Shown piece by piece: positions 26,401 to 34,107 of a stretch of DNA of 48,850 nucleotides. Location: contig JAGBCX010000070.1 in the NCBI GenBank assembly GCA_017937805.1, positions 1-48,850 on the forward strand, in the 5' to 3' direction. This DNA is from Alistipes sp. Lineage in GTDB: Bacteria > Bacteroidota > Bacteroidia > Bacteroidales > Rikenellaceae. Within the stretch, counting starts at the first letter, position 1. Every line of letters begins with the position of its first letter. The notes under the pieces are model-generated. The model saw only the letters and a program-made list of their open reading frames with translations. It was not told where the DNA came from and did no database searches. The translations under genes were made by a program, and so were the position numbers.

Positions 26401-26616
26401 GCATACAATATCCATCACAACCTCTCCGCCATCAGAGTCGAAATTTACCTCTCCACTCTTGCCGGACTCGTCCATTGTCAAAAGCGCGCTATCGGACTTT
26501 ACTTCAAGTGTCAAACTAATCTCAGGATTTGTAGCCTCTTCTACAATTGATTCGGTACATTGCACACCGAACACCATCAACACAAGTGCAACCAGTATAT
26601 ATTGAAATCTTTTCAT
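23437..26616 (-). CDS. Giant surface lipoprotein: BACON domains plus leucine-rich-repeat-like array
   Basis: 1059 residues from the ATG at 26616 (an in-frame GTG at 26622 is less likely). Lipobox FGVQC (C20). Residues about 30-330 are three BACON-type modules (SAEVREATVTISAGKNSET; KHRESKIVITSGEMSDEL; RKGSVSISINRDGETV). A PKD-like unit follows (MTVDFGDGSEPGTYEG ... EPGVYTIIISG). From about 395 to the end are about two dozen units of roughly 25 residues built on CxxLxxIPxxLFxxxTxAxxFxxxF, a leucine-rich-repeat variant of the BspA kind. It ends SAYEACFAGCTGL. Probable outer-surface adhesin. First gene of the cluster that continues with the small peptide and two lipoproteins. Confidence 0.75.
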   Translation of the reverse strand: MKRFQYILVALVLMVFGVQCTESIVEEATNPEISLTLEVKSDSALLTMDESGKSGEVNFDSDGGEVVMDIVCNQAWNYEAKDAEWLSIKANKSAKSNTLTLNADANNSAEVREATVTISAGKNSETCVMLVVKQAASETPGLAFEIERLNFLANTNLRKNVAVITTCADYKFVVADDWLSVEKTESGLAVTVEENTATKHRESKIVITSGEMSDELIVYQEGIAYRRYVLAEYNGGVKRVAIGLDTNQEWTIVTSGEEWFSAKQVGNELEVTIDECPEKLERKGSVSISINRDGETVEKSCVVWQTGTDTEELIYEVETTKPNQQVIAAPILTYPNGGKMTVDFGDGSEPGTYEGQRVYKEYAEPGVYTIIISGEDIHNLEFAYQDKLCPELKRIHSWGKMGYKNAANMCKGCINLESIPADVAGSFADVNSFLAAFLGCEKLKEIPEGLFQHATKARRFCDCFRYTASLSQIPENLFEKTTSAEEFYGAFWGAGTDFVITEETMKLKTGEHMVKNSYPAELEHSNAISNGKLRSIPENLFSKCPKVDRFEYIFRQTAIESIPEKIFANNSAATKYEGVCYACTNLQSIPAKLMEKATAATNIKYMFAGCVSLTEIPVAMFENCTEVTNLEYLFNLTGVKSLKKGIFKGLSKVQTVGSVFQNCTSLTDIEAGVFDGLTSAKSFMYCFADCTSLRTIPAGLLAGMSAAYDFVYMFKNTALDSVPAELFDQVRDESQLRYPMADYSYIFSECSNLKTVPATLFDHVTKSSDHAFGYLFTGSGIETIPAGLFETCTQVPSTAFEAVFMGCLKLHTIEGSIFPEATTITSMRQMFFACPKLVNIPADLFKPFGAAKLNFTNTFTGCISLKTLPEGLFATCTKATHFTGTFTDCTALESLPADLLSACGEVKYVERMFLGCKSLKTLPESLFAGCPNIQTFEETFAECSALETIPEKLFSAIGTTTTSIPFSLCFYGCSSLKSLPAGLFDTVRRINFIEGCFAGCTSLTGESPYTMIGEEKVHLYERVQGTDFPRVPSSKSAYEACFAGCTGLTDYANMPEEWR

Positions 26617-26867
26617 AGTCACTAATAATCAATCTGTTATCTCTCTAAAAACTACTCTTATATAAAAACACAAATTATCACCTCTTACAGATGATATATC
26701 ATTGTCATAAGACGACAAAAAAATGAAAAAATCTGTTTAACCTTAGATTATCAATATACAAACATATGAAAATTTTTTAATAATTCAAATTTTTCAGACA
26801 TATATATGCGTATTTTTATGCATTTCAGTGCTATTCCTACACAAAACAAGCAGATATTGACCTATTT

Positions 26868-27500
26868 TTAGCCAATAATTAAATCTTCGGTGCGCAACTT
26901 CGGCACAAAGTGAATAGCCCCTTTTCGATAGTAGGTAGTATCTTCGCTCTCCGTAATATCCACCACCTCAACATGCTCTGCCGAGCGACCTATTGCCAAG
27001 ATAAGTTGTGGCGGGTAGGGCAGTTTTAGGTTTGCAGATATAATTTCATGGTCGAACGCAGCAATGCAGACTCCATTCAATCCCATCTCCACCGCACGAA
27101 GAAGCATTGTTTGCGCCGCAATGCCTAAATCCATATCGACATATCGCCCCTCCTTCATGGCGCATATTACGATAAATGCATTTGGCTCTGTGTTTGGCAA
27201 TGGAAGGTGTATTTCGGGGAGTGCCGCCCCAAGCCTAATATGAGGCAGAACAAGATGCGCCTCCTCTGCCGTAACAAGGCGAAAGCGCAGCACTTGTTGG
27301 TTGCGAGCCGATGGAGCAAGGCGTGCAGCCTCGACAAGCGAAACGAGTTGGTCTTTACGCACCTTAAACGAGGTGTCAAAACCTCGTGTAGAGCGATTTT
27401 TTGCCAACAACGACATTAGCGACACCTTGCGAGTACGCACAGAGGCGCATTTCTGCGCCTCGTACTCCTCCATCTTGCGACCGAGATAGTTATCTGCCAT
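26868..27500 (-). CDS. Nitroreductase-family flavoprotein
   Basis: 210 residues with the FMN-binding nitroreductase pattern: RSTRGFDTSFKVRKDQLVSLVEAARLAPSARNQQ (the SxRxF/APSxxNxQ signature, residues about 36-67), later GIAAQTMLLRAVEMGLNGVCIAAF and the substrate loop before LILAIGRSAE. Members reduce nitro groups, quinones or flavins with NAD(P)H; the physiological substrate is unknown. Its ATG overlaps the stop of the upstream EEP gene (TAATG, 27502-27498), so the two are translationally coupled. The 251 bp upstream of the LRR lipoprotein gene (26617-26867) is AT-rich and shows no clear gene or strong promoter match. Confidence 0.85.
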   Translation of the reverse strand: MADNYLGRKMEEYEAQKCASVRTRKVSLMSLLAKNRSTRGFDTSFKVRKDQLVSLVEAARLAPSARNQQVLRFRLVTAEEAHLVLPHIRLGAALPEIHLPLPNTEPNAFIVICAMKEGRYVDMDLGIAAQTMLLRAVEMGLNGVCIAAFDHEIISANLKLPYPPQLILAIGRSAEHVEVVDITESEDTTYYRKGAIHFVPKLRTEDLIIG

Positions 27501-28255
27501 TATTTCTTACTCTTTTTAGCCTTGCCGACCTTCACATCCACATAAATAGGTAGATGGTCGGAGGCAAGACAATCAAACATAATAGAGTTTTTCAACACCT
27601 TAAATTTGCCATTTGTACCCAATATGTAGTCGATACATTTGCTGGGATTGTTGGATGGTGCGGTAAATTTACCCTCATCGCTCAATATGGTTGCAAACTC
27701 TCTGAATGCAGCCATAGGTGCTGATTCCGGACGAGCATTCATATCTCCCGCAATAAATGCGGGCTTGTCCAGCTTTGCAGCAACCTCTCTAATGGTGTCT
27801 ACTTGCACTCCGCGCCCCTGATTCTTTGGCACACCGGAGAGGTGGGTACAGAGTAGATAGTAATTTTTGAACTCCACAACAAGCAAACCCCTATCCTCCA
27901 CCTTGTTGGGCATTGGATAGAACTTTACCGAGCAAGCCTTCTCCTTTGAGAGTACACCGATACCATAGGCTCCACCTTGATAGTTGATAGTCTTACCGAA
28001 ATAGGCGTGAGGATAACCAGCATGCTCAGCTAACTTCCCGAGTACATAGTAATTGTTGCGGCGAGTCATACTATCCACCTCCTGAATAGCAACGATATCG
28101 GGATTAATGTTTCGAATAATATCTGCGCAGCGCTCAATGGACTTTTTGCCGTCCATTCCGTTACCATTCTTTATATTGTATGACATAACCCGTACTCGTT
28201 GTGCCGAGGCGGTAACCATACACAGTAATGCCAATACAACAAATACTTTTCTCAT
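27500..28255 (-). CDS. Secreted endonuclease/exonuclease/phosphatase (EEP) family protein
   Basis: 251 residues with a signal peptide (MRKVFVVLALLCMVTASAQ). EEP metal and catalytic motifs are complete: MSYNIKNGNG near the N-terminus, IQEVDS with the metal-binding Glu, GDMNARPES, and SDHLPIYVDV with the catalytic His. The family includes DNase I-like nucleases, sphingomyelinases and phosphodiesterases; small secreted members in Bacteroidetes are usually annotated as phosphodiesterase/endonuclease of unknown substrate. It is closely related to the next gene upstream (tandem duplicate) and lies downstream of a GlpT-like transporter, suggesting scavenging of phosphodiesters. Confidence 0.85.
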   Translation of the reverse strand: MRKVFVVLALLCMVTASAQRVRVMSYNIKNGNGMDGKKSIERCADIIRNINPDIVAIQEVDSMTRRNNYYVLGKLAEHAGYPHAYFGKTINYQGGAYGIGVLSKEKACSVKFYPMPNKVEDRGLLVVEFKNYYLLCTHLSGVPKNQGRGVQVDTIREVAAKLDKPAFIAGDMNARPESAPMAAFREFATILSDEGKFTAPSNNPSKCIDYILGTNGKFKVLKNSIMFDCLASDHLPIYVDVKVGKAKKSKK

Positions 28256-28287
28256 AGTTGCGCTTAGAGGTAGTTTCAGTTGTTGCT

Positions 28288-29043
28288 CTACTTTTTACCC
28301 TTTTTAGCCTTGCCGACCTTCACATCGACATAGAGAGGCACATGGTCGGAGAATAGACTGTCGTAGAAGACATGGTTTTTCGACACCTTGAATGTACCAT
28401 TTACACCGAAGATGTAGTCGATACAGATGCTAGGGTCGTTGGAAGGGAATGTATATTTGCTATCATCGCTCAGAAGGGTAGCATACTCCTTGAACGCTAC
28501 GATAGGCTTCGAATCCGGTTTTGCATTCATATCACCGGCGATAAACGCAGGCTTATCCAACTTTGAAACAACCTCCTTGATAATACCTACCGACTCAACT
28601 CTATATGGTTCGCTCAACGAAAGATGAGTGCAGAGCAGATAGTATTTTTTGAACTCCACAACGAGCAGGCCACGAGGCTCTCGTGGGCAAGGCAGACGGT
28701 GGAATTTTACCGAAAGTGCCGGCTCCTTAGAGAGTACGCCGATGCCATACTTTCCTCCACCATGTGGAATTGTTGGACCAAAGTATGCATGGTAGCCACC
28801 AGCAGCCTCTGCCATACGACCAAGCACATCGAACTTGTTACGACGAGTTACGCTATCCACCTCCTGAACAGCCACTACATCTGGTTGTGTTTCACGAACG
28901 AGGTCGCCGCAACGCTTGATATCCTTAATGCCGTCTTTTCCGTAACCATTTTTGACATTGTACGACATCACGCGCACCTTTTGTGCCTCTACGGTAGAGA
29001 TGCCCATCACCAATACCGCCAAAATAAGAAGAAGTTTTTTCAT
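28288..29043 (-). CDS. Secreted EEP-family protein, tandem paralogue
   Basis: About 251 residues from the ATG at 29043, chosen because MKKLLLILAVLVMGISTVEAQ is a clear signal peptide; a longer frame from 29085 would bury it. Motifs match its neighbour: MSYNVKNGYGKDG, VQEVDSVTRRN, GDMNAKPDS and SDHVPLYVDV. Residues 110-130 differ in the substrate loop, so the two copies may have different targets. The start is 13 bp after the transporter stop, consistent with one operon (transporter, two EEP proteins, nitroreductase). Confidence 0.86.
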   Translation of the reverse strand: MKKLLLILAVLVMGISTVEAQKVRVMSYNVKNGYGKDGIKDIKRCGDLVRETQPDVVAVQEVDSVTRRNKFDVLGRMAEAAGGYHAYFGPTIPHGGGKYGIGVLSKEPALSVKFHRLPCPREPRGLLVVEFKKYYLLCTHLSLSEPYRVESVGIIKEVVSKLDKPAFIAGDMNAKPDSKPIVAFKEYATLLSDDSKYTFPSNDPSICIDYIFGVNGTFKVSKNHVFYDSLFSDHVPLYVDVKVGKAKKGKK

Positions 29044-29056
29044 TGTATTTGAGTTT

Positions 29057-30757
29057 TTAGTTGTTTGCCTTTGCGTATCCGTCACGGCTTACGCCCCAAA
29101 GTGACATAAATATCAAAATGCCGACTATCGCCATAGCGATAACACCGATAAATACATAGTTCCAACCGTAGTGGTCAGCCAACCAACCAATACCAAAGCC
29201 CGAAACTGCGGTCGAGAGGTAGCCGAAGATACCAACCAAACCGTTTGCTGTAGCTGCGGCCTTCTTGGTTGCCTGATTAGATGCAGCGATTCCAATCAGC
29301 GCCTGTGGACCGTAGATAAAGAATCCCGCCATTGCCAAAACTCCAATCAATGCCCAATCGGGAGCAATTCCCGGATTGAGGTAGAACATGTAGAATGTTC
29401 CCATTGCTACGCCTGCTCCAACCATACACCACAAACAGGTGCGGTGAGCGCGACCTGCGAAGAACTTATCTGTTACCCAGCCTGCTACGAGAGTTCCGAC
29501 AATCGCCATAATCTCGAAGGCTGCAACGGTAACACCTGCCTTGCCATACGACATACCACACGCCTCGGTTAAGAACTTCGGACCCCAATCGAGTACCGAG
29601 AATCGAACTACATAGACGAAGAAGTTTGCGAGAGCCAATCCCCAGATAATCGGATTTTTGTAGACCATCTTCATAGTGAAGGCCTTACGAGCCTTCTCAT
29701 CAATAGGAGCATCGCTATCCAACGAAGTCTTTGCACTCTCCAACTCAGGCAAGCCAACCGACTTTGGTGTGTCGCGCAAGAATACGAACAATCCCAACGC
29801 TCCGAGCAGGGCTATTATACCCGGCAACCAGAACGCCCACTGCCAAGCACCTGTATGCTCGGTACGGGTAACAATGGCTTGCGTTGCTCTCGCTTGCGCC
29901 TTGTCGATACCACACTCCTCGGCAATCTCCGAACTGCTAATCTCCTTGCCCTCCTCTTTTGCCTTATCTACCGTCTCTTTTACGGCGATAAATTTCTCAT
30001 TCGAGAAGTTGTAAGTAAGGGTATCCTGCTTCTCAGGGGAAGCCTTCAAGGTATAGACAACATCTACAACATAGCCATCTTCCACCTTCTCAGGCTCACA
30101 AACCTTGATAACCTTGTTGATATCCTCGTTCGACTTCTTTACATCGTCCTTGAAGAGCGTAGTAACATAGTTTGTGGTAATCTTATCTACATCTTGCTGC
30201 GAGTTGCTCAAATCTGTTCCCATATTGGCCATGATAAATCCGCAGAGGATAGCCAAAACGCTCGCTCCGATAGAGTGCGAAGTATTCCAAACAGACTGTT
30301 TTGTAGCCAATTCGTGCGGTGGAATCCAGTGCGACAAGAGTCGTGCGCAAGGAGGGAAGCCACTACCTTGGAAGATGTTGTTCAGCACCAACAAAATGGC
30401 AAATGCTACAATCAGGATATGTGGTGCCTTGCCAATCGAAATACCGAGAATGTGTGGCATAAAGCCAAACGAAAGGCTCGCCAAGGCGCAAAGTGCAAGA
30501 CCTATCGACATGTGATAGCGGGCATTCATGCGGTCCGCCAAGATGCCATTGAAGTAGCGCGAGAAGCCATACACAAGGCCTACGATGGTCATTACAATAC
30601 CGAACGAGGTGTTCGAAATGCCATACTCGGCAGCCAAACCGGGCATTGCAAATGAGAAGTTCTTGCGAACAAAGTAGAAAAAGGCGTAGCCAAGCATCGT
30701 CACGATGATTGTGCGCCATTGCCAAATCTTAAATCTTTTTTGAGTTTGAGTATCCAT
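29057..30757 (-). CDS. MFS organophosphate/phosphate antiporter (GlpT/UhpT type) with large periplasmic insertion
   Basis: 566 residues, about 110-120 longer than GlpT. The first half carries RKNFSFAMPGL, the GlpT-type YGFSRYFNGILADRMNAR loop between TM2 and TM3, and FQGSGFPPCARLLSHWIPPHE. TM5 ends near residue 180 and TM6 starts at about 304 (WQWAFWLPGIIALLGALG), followed by LRDTPKSVGLPELE. Residues 181-303 (DKITTNYVTTLF ... EECGIDKAQARATQAIV) are soluble and charged, and by GlpT topology face the periplasm. The transporter likely imports glycerol-3-phosphate or another organophosphate. Neighbouring secreted EEP enzymes could supply substrate. The promoter box is at 30803-30810. Confidence 0.85.
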   Translation of the reverse strand: MDTQTQKRFKIWQWRTIIVTMLGYAFFYFVRKNFSFAMPGLAAEYGISNTSFGIVMTIVGLVYGFSRYFNGILADRMNARYHMSIGLALCALASLSFGFMPHILGISIGKAPHILIVAFAILLVLNNIFQGSGFPPCARLLSHWIPPHELATKQSVWNTSHSIGASVLAILCGFIMANMGTDLSNSQQDVDKITTNYVTTLFKDDVKKSNEDINKVIKVCEPEKVEDGYVVDVVYTLKASPEKQDTLTYNFSNEKFIAVKETVDKAKEEGKEISSSEIAEECGIDKAQARATQAIVTRTEHTGAWQWAFWLPGIIALLGALGLFVFLRDTPKSVGLPELESAKTSLDSDAPIDEKARKAFTMKMVYKNPIIWGLALANFFVYVVRFSVLDWGPKFLTEACGMSYGKAGVTVAAFEIMAIVGTLVAGWVTDKFFAGRAHRTCLWCMVGAGVAMGTFYMFYLNPGIAPDWALIGVLAMAGFFIYGPQALIGIAASNQATKKAAATANGLVGIFGYLSTAVSGFGIGWLADHYGWNYVFIGVIAMAIVGILIFMSLWGVSRDGYAKANN

Positions 30758-30802
30758 AGTTTAGGTTGTTTAGACGAGGGTTTTAATTCAGAATGCAAAA
30801 TG

Positions 30803-30810
30803 CAAAATTA
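30803..30810 (-). promoter_or_regulatory. Promoter-like -7 box inside a low-complexity repeat
   Basis: TAATTTTG on the minus strand lies 45 bp before the transporter ATG, embedded in a GCAAAATGCAAAATTA tract of the kind also seen near 6780 and 7316. It fits TAnnTTTG; the upstream region is R2 repeat. Confidence 0.4.
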
Positions 30811-30820
30811 GTTTTCCATT

Positions 30821-30960
30821 CTCCGTTAATCCTGCTTCGCAGTCTTTTCTTCCTTGCGGCTCGGCATAGTGCAAACAAGTTTGCCCTCTGCACTCGCTCC
30901 GCTGCGTCAGTTTTCCGCTTTCCGTTCTCCGTTTTCCGTTCTCCGTTTTCCGTTTTCCGT
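30821..30960 (-). repeat. Interspersed repeat family R2, copy D (inverted)
   Basis: On the minus strand: a long run of CGGAAAA/CGGAGAA units (about 30910-30960), GCAGAGG, hairpin GCAAAC-TT-GTTTGC (30884-30871), CTATGCCGAG, then CTGC-GAA-GCAGG and ATTAA. It abuts the stop codon of the HAD gene (30962-30960) without any spacer. Confidence 0.7.
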
Positions 30961-31829
30961 TATTTCAAACCGTGAGCCTCTTTTACAAGTTCTCCCAAGA
31001 CCTCGATGCTGTCACAAACAAGGTGTGGCTGTTTTGGTGCTGCATCGCACACCGCGAGGGTTGTTTCGCCCGAGAGTACCAACACTCCGAAAGCACCTGC
31101 ATTGTGCGCCATCTCGATATCGGTGTAGATGCGGTCACCCACCATCGCCACCTCGTCAGCCTCGTAGCCGAAGCGACCGAGGATACCCGACAACATATTT
31201 GGGTCCGGTTTTCCGAGCGTGATGTCGGGGCGGCGACCTGTGGCGTGAGCCAAGCACTCGCAGATAGAGCCACAATCCACCAATACAACCCTCTGGTCGG
31301 TAGGGCATACGCGGTCAGGGTTTGTTGCTACATAAGGCAGTCCCTGCGAAATCCACCATGCTGCGCGACAAAGGCGGTCGTACTGCAAGGTTTTGTCGAA
31401 TGCGACAACCACTGCATCGGGTACATCGTCAGCCGAATCGGCAGTCGAGATGAAGCCCGCCTTCTCGAACTCTGCCACCATCGAAGGTGTGCCAAGCAGG
31501 AAGAGTCGCTTTGCCTCGGGGTAGTGGGTTTTGATGTAGTCGATAGTTGCGATAGAGGTTGTATACATCTCCTCACGGGTAGCCTCAATGCCAAGTTTAG
31601 CCAACTTTGCGAGGTAATCTGCAATACCTGCCGAAGGGTTGTTTGTGAGGAACGAATAGTTCAATCCCATCTCTTTCACTCCACCCAAAAACGCCTTTGT
31701 GAATGGGAAGAGAGTTGCCCCAAGGTAGATTGTACCGTCCATATCGAGGGCAAAATGTTTCAATTTGCGCAAACGCTCCATCAACTCGTCATGCGAGTAA
31801 ATCGAGCGATATTTGTTAAATGCCGACAT
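30960..31829 (-). CDS. HAD-IIA (NagD/PGP-like) phosphatase
   Basis: 289 residues. Motif I DMDGTIYLG (D29, D31), motif II SFLTNNPSAG, motif III within LGKPDP and motif IV GDRIYTDI. The large insertion between motifs II and III (about 75-215) is the class IIA cap. Related enzymes hydrolyse p-nitrophenyl-phosphate-like esters, nucleoside monophosphates or phosphoglycolate; the substrate is not evident. The gene lies 35 bp after corA, co-directional, and its stop touches the R2 repeat. Confidence 0.9.
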   Translation of the reverse strand: MSAFNKYRSIYSHDELMERLRKLKHFALDMDGTIYLGATLFPFTKAFLGGVKEMGLNYSFLTNNPSAGIADYLAKLAKLGIEATREEMYTTSIATIDYIKTHYPEAKRLFLLGTPSMVAEFEKAGFISTADSADDVPDAVVVAFDKTLQYDRLCRAAWWISQGLPYVATNPDRVCPTDQRVVLVDCGSICECLAHATGRRPDITLGKPDPNMLSGILGRFGYEADEVAMVGDRIYTDIEMAHNAGAFGVLVLSGETTLAVCDAAPKQPHLVCDSIEVLGELVKEAHGLK

Positions 31830-31864
31830 CTCTATATCTTTATTTATATATTAAATTTTTCTCT

Positions 31865-32848
31865 TTACAGCCACTTCTTGTAACGGAAATAGCCCATCGT
31901 AAGTCCTGAGGCCAAGACCATCAAGCCCAATGCGAATATATATCCCAACGGTAAATCCCAGCCATTCGGCAGAGTATAAACCCACTCCAATTCAGGCATT
32001 ATGCGGAAGTTCATACCGTAGATACTTGCCACCAATGTCGCAGGCATGAAGACCACCGCTGCCACCGAGAAAATCTTTACCACCTCGTTCTGCTCGATGT
32101 TGATAAGACCGAGTGCCGAGTCCTGAATATAGTCCAATCGCTGGAACGAAAAGTCGGTGTGCGAGATTAACGAATTAACGTCCTTAATCATCAACTGCAG
32201 ACGCGGATAGATATCGTTCGGAAATCGTTCGCTTCGCAAAATACCCGACAGAATACGCTGGCGGTCAAATATGTTCTCGCGAAGCACCATTGTGCGCTCC
32301 TGCAAAGTGCTAAGGCGCAAGAGGATATCCTTGTCAATGGAGTCCTCCTTGGTAATGGTCTTTGAGAGTGCCGAAACCTGACGACCAACCATCTCGACCA
32401 AGTCGGCATCGAAGTCGATACGCACTTCGAGCAACGATATGAGAATGTGATAACCCGTCGAGAAACTTCGATAGTTCATCTGCAAACGCTTCTCGGCCTC
32501 ACGGAAAGTTCGCATCTCGGCTTGTCGCACCGATACCAAAACACCCTCATTCGAGAGAATAAATGACACCGGCTCAACCTCGAAACTTTCGCCCGTAGGA
32601 ACAAAGAAGTTCGAGTTCGAGATTATAGCATTCTCCGACTCGGAGTATTTAGACGTGGACTCAATCTCCTCAACCTGCTGCTTGGTTTGCAGGCTTATCT
32701 CCATAAAGTTCTCGACAGCCTTCTGCTCCTTGATAGTCGGCTGCACCATATCAATCCAGAGAATATCATCAAAGCCGAGATCGTCAAAAAGTTCGGTATC
32801 GGCATTTCGAATTATCTTGTTGTATTGCTTCAAGTAGATTGTAATCAT
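31865..32848 (-). CDS. corA: CorA-family magnesium/cobalt channel
   Basis: 327 residues. A large cytoplasmic N-terminal domain with a helical stalk (VSALSKTITKEDSIDKDILLRL) is followed by two C-terminal membrane helices. The pore signature YGMNF is at residues 277-281, just after the first, and the short periplasmic loop MPELEWVYTLPNGWDLP fits CorA better than ZntB, whose loop differs. It conducts Mg2+ inward across the cytoplasmic membrane. It is probably co-transcribed with the downstream HAD gene. The 110 bp upstream shows a small hairpin (GAAACCC-TGC-GGTTTC) but no clear promoter. Confidence 0.94.
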   Translation of the reverse strand: MITIYLKQYNKIIRNADTELFDDLGFDDILWIDMVQPTIKEQKAVENFMEISLQTKQQVEEIESTSKYSESENAIISNSNFFVPTGESFEVEPVSFILSNEGVLVSVRQAEMRTFREAEKRLQMNYRSFSTGYHILISLLEVRIDFDADLVEMVGRQVSALSKTITKEDSIDKDILLRLSTLQERTMVLRENIFDRQRILSGILRSERFPNDIYPRLQLMIKDVNSLISHTDFSFQRLDYIQDSALGLINIEQNEVVKIFSVAAVVFMPATLVASIYGMNFRIMPELEWVYTLPNGWDLPLGYIFALGLMVLASGLTMGYFRYKKWL

Positions 32849-32959
32849 CTCTTTTCCATTTTAAGAAACCCTGCGGTTTCATAGGTTTAACTTCGATTTT
32901 TGATGTAAAGGTGTGCTCGGTGGAAGTTTTGTCAAGAGCCCAAGCACATCAGATTACCT

Positions 32960-33727
32960 TCAACCGGGATTGACCTTCGGCTCAATCTTTAAGCCGTAGT
33001 CCCAGAACTTTTTAAGTGCGTTGTGTTTTTGTATGTCGAACAAAAAGTCGATATTCTTGGTCAAATAGTCGTAGGCATAGTCGCGGTCGGCATAGTCGCT
33101 TTCGAGAATCGCCTCGTAGATATGCTCGATGCCGAAAGTAAAGGCGGCCTGCAACTCATCGTGTATCTCGTAAGATAGGCCCTTGCGAGCCACCCAAACA
33201 GCAAATGCAAACGGCATCTTTGTGGCTTTATGCCACTCCTCTGCCAAATCGTACGAATAGGCGAATTTGCCCTCGTTATCGAAGACCTTGTCGCCAATCA
33301 ACAAGAAAGCATCACCCTCTTGCGCCTTATCGAGCAGAGAGTAATCCTCCATCGCAACCCACTCAGGTTCGATATGCCACAACTTTTTGGCAAGGAAACC
33401 ACAAAGTTGCACCGAAGTTTTGGAGTGTGCATCGAGGTAGATACGCTTAACCTTTTCGATAGGAGTATTGCCCACAACAACTACCGTACGCACACTGCCA
33501 ACAGCACCAATACAGTAGTCGGTAACTATCTCTGCATCAAGCAATGACGGCACCATTGCAGCGGGCATAAGCGCAATATCGGCTTTGCCTTCAACGAAGT
33601 TTTTGTAACATGTAGCAGGGGGAGCAAGTAGCAACTCGGCACCAAGATTAGCGTGGTGTCGAAGTCCATAGATGAACGGTATCGTATTCAAATACGACAC
33701 TGCAATTATTTTTGCGTTTACTGCCAT
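32960..33727 (-). CDS. mqnA: Chorismate dehydratase of the futalosine menaquinone pathway
   Basis: 255 residues of the periplasmic-binding-protein-like MqnA/MqnD fold. Diagnostic features are VSYLNTIPFIYGLRH at the N-terminus (substrate-binding Asn), the APPATCYKNFVEGKADIALMPAAM segment, and TVVVVGNTP and AFAVWVARKG further on. MqnA converts chorismate to 3-enolpyruvyl-benzoate in menaquinone synthesis through futalosine, an alternative to MenF-MenD. It is divergent from the phage-derived module at 34108 with a 380 bp shared upstream region. No other mqn gene is in the window. Confidence 0.9.
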   Translation of the reverse strand: MAVNAKIIAVSYLNTIPFIYGLRHHANLGAELLLAPPATCYKNFVEGKADIALMPAAMVPSLLDAEIVTDYCIGAVGSVRTVVVVGNTPIEKVKRIYLDAHSKTSVQLCGFLAKKLWHIEPEWVAMEDYSLLDKAQEGDAFLLIGDKVFDNEGKFAYSYDLAEEWHKATKMPFAFAVWVARKGLSYEIHDELQAAFTFGIEHIYEAILESDYADRDYAYDYLTKNIDFLFDIQKHNALKKFWDYGLKIEPKVNPG

Positions 33728-33768
33728 CGTCCATTTTGGTGATACTTTAATCTACTGCTTTATCAGTG

Positions 33769-33776
33769 CAAAGATA
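33769..33776 (-). promoter_or_regulatory. Probable mqnA promoter -7 box
   Basis: TATCTTTG on the minus strand fits TAnnTTTG and lies 41 bp before the mqnA ATG. No strong -33 element is visible. Confidence 0.55.
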
Positions 33777-33917
33777 AACAAATTTTATACAGAGTGTTCT
33801 CCGTTCGGGTATTTTTTTTAGAAAAAGTTATTTTTTTATCGCAAGCACAATTATTTAACTGTGAGATATTTGCTTCATTTGGAGGGTATGAAAGTTAGAA
33901 TTTTTTTGCAAAAGGAC

Positions 33918-33949
33918 TTGACAACCCCCTTTTTCCGATTATATATTTG
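33918..33949 (+). promoter_or_regulatory. Promoter of the phage-derived module
   Basis: TTGAC (33918-33922) and TATATTTG (33942-33949), the latter an exact TAnnTTTG, separated by about 20 bp. This is a good match to the housekeeping Bacteroidetes promoter. Transcription would start near 33956, leaving an approximately 150 nt leader before the first gene. No other promoter of this quality was seen inside the module. Confidence 0.7.
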
Positions 33950-34107
33950 CACCGTCAATCAGCGCTAATCGACAAAAAGTTTTTAACATCGGTTCTCGAT
34001 TGTTGAAAACCATATTAACACCCCAAGTTGCTGACATACCGGAACATTTCTCGTGTTTTCGACAGTCACAAACAAATTATTAACACACTTAACAACAATT
34101 TCAACCT
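33950..34107 (+). promoter_or_regulatory. Long leader of the phage-derived module with repeated TTAACA motifs
   Basis: Between promoter and first ATG the hexamer TTAACA occurs four times (33983, 34015, 34080, 34089), with GTTGAAAAC at about 34001-34010. No terminator hairpin was recognised. The rest of the 33728-34107 gap is AT-rich and shows no gene. The leader is much longer than those of neighbouring genes, which suggests control by a bound protein or RNA; inference. Confidence 0.4.

Noticed and set aside
26617-26622. GTG start two codons before the LRR lipoprotein ATG
   Set aside because: The ATG at 26616 gives a normal lipoprotein signal peptide without it.
33888-33950. Short frame ATGAAAGTTAGA... 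before the phage-derived module as a leader peptide
   Set aside because: It overlaps the -33 and -7 promoter elements, so it would not be transcribed from that promoter; only about 20 codons.
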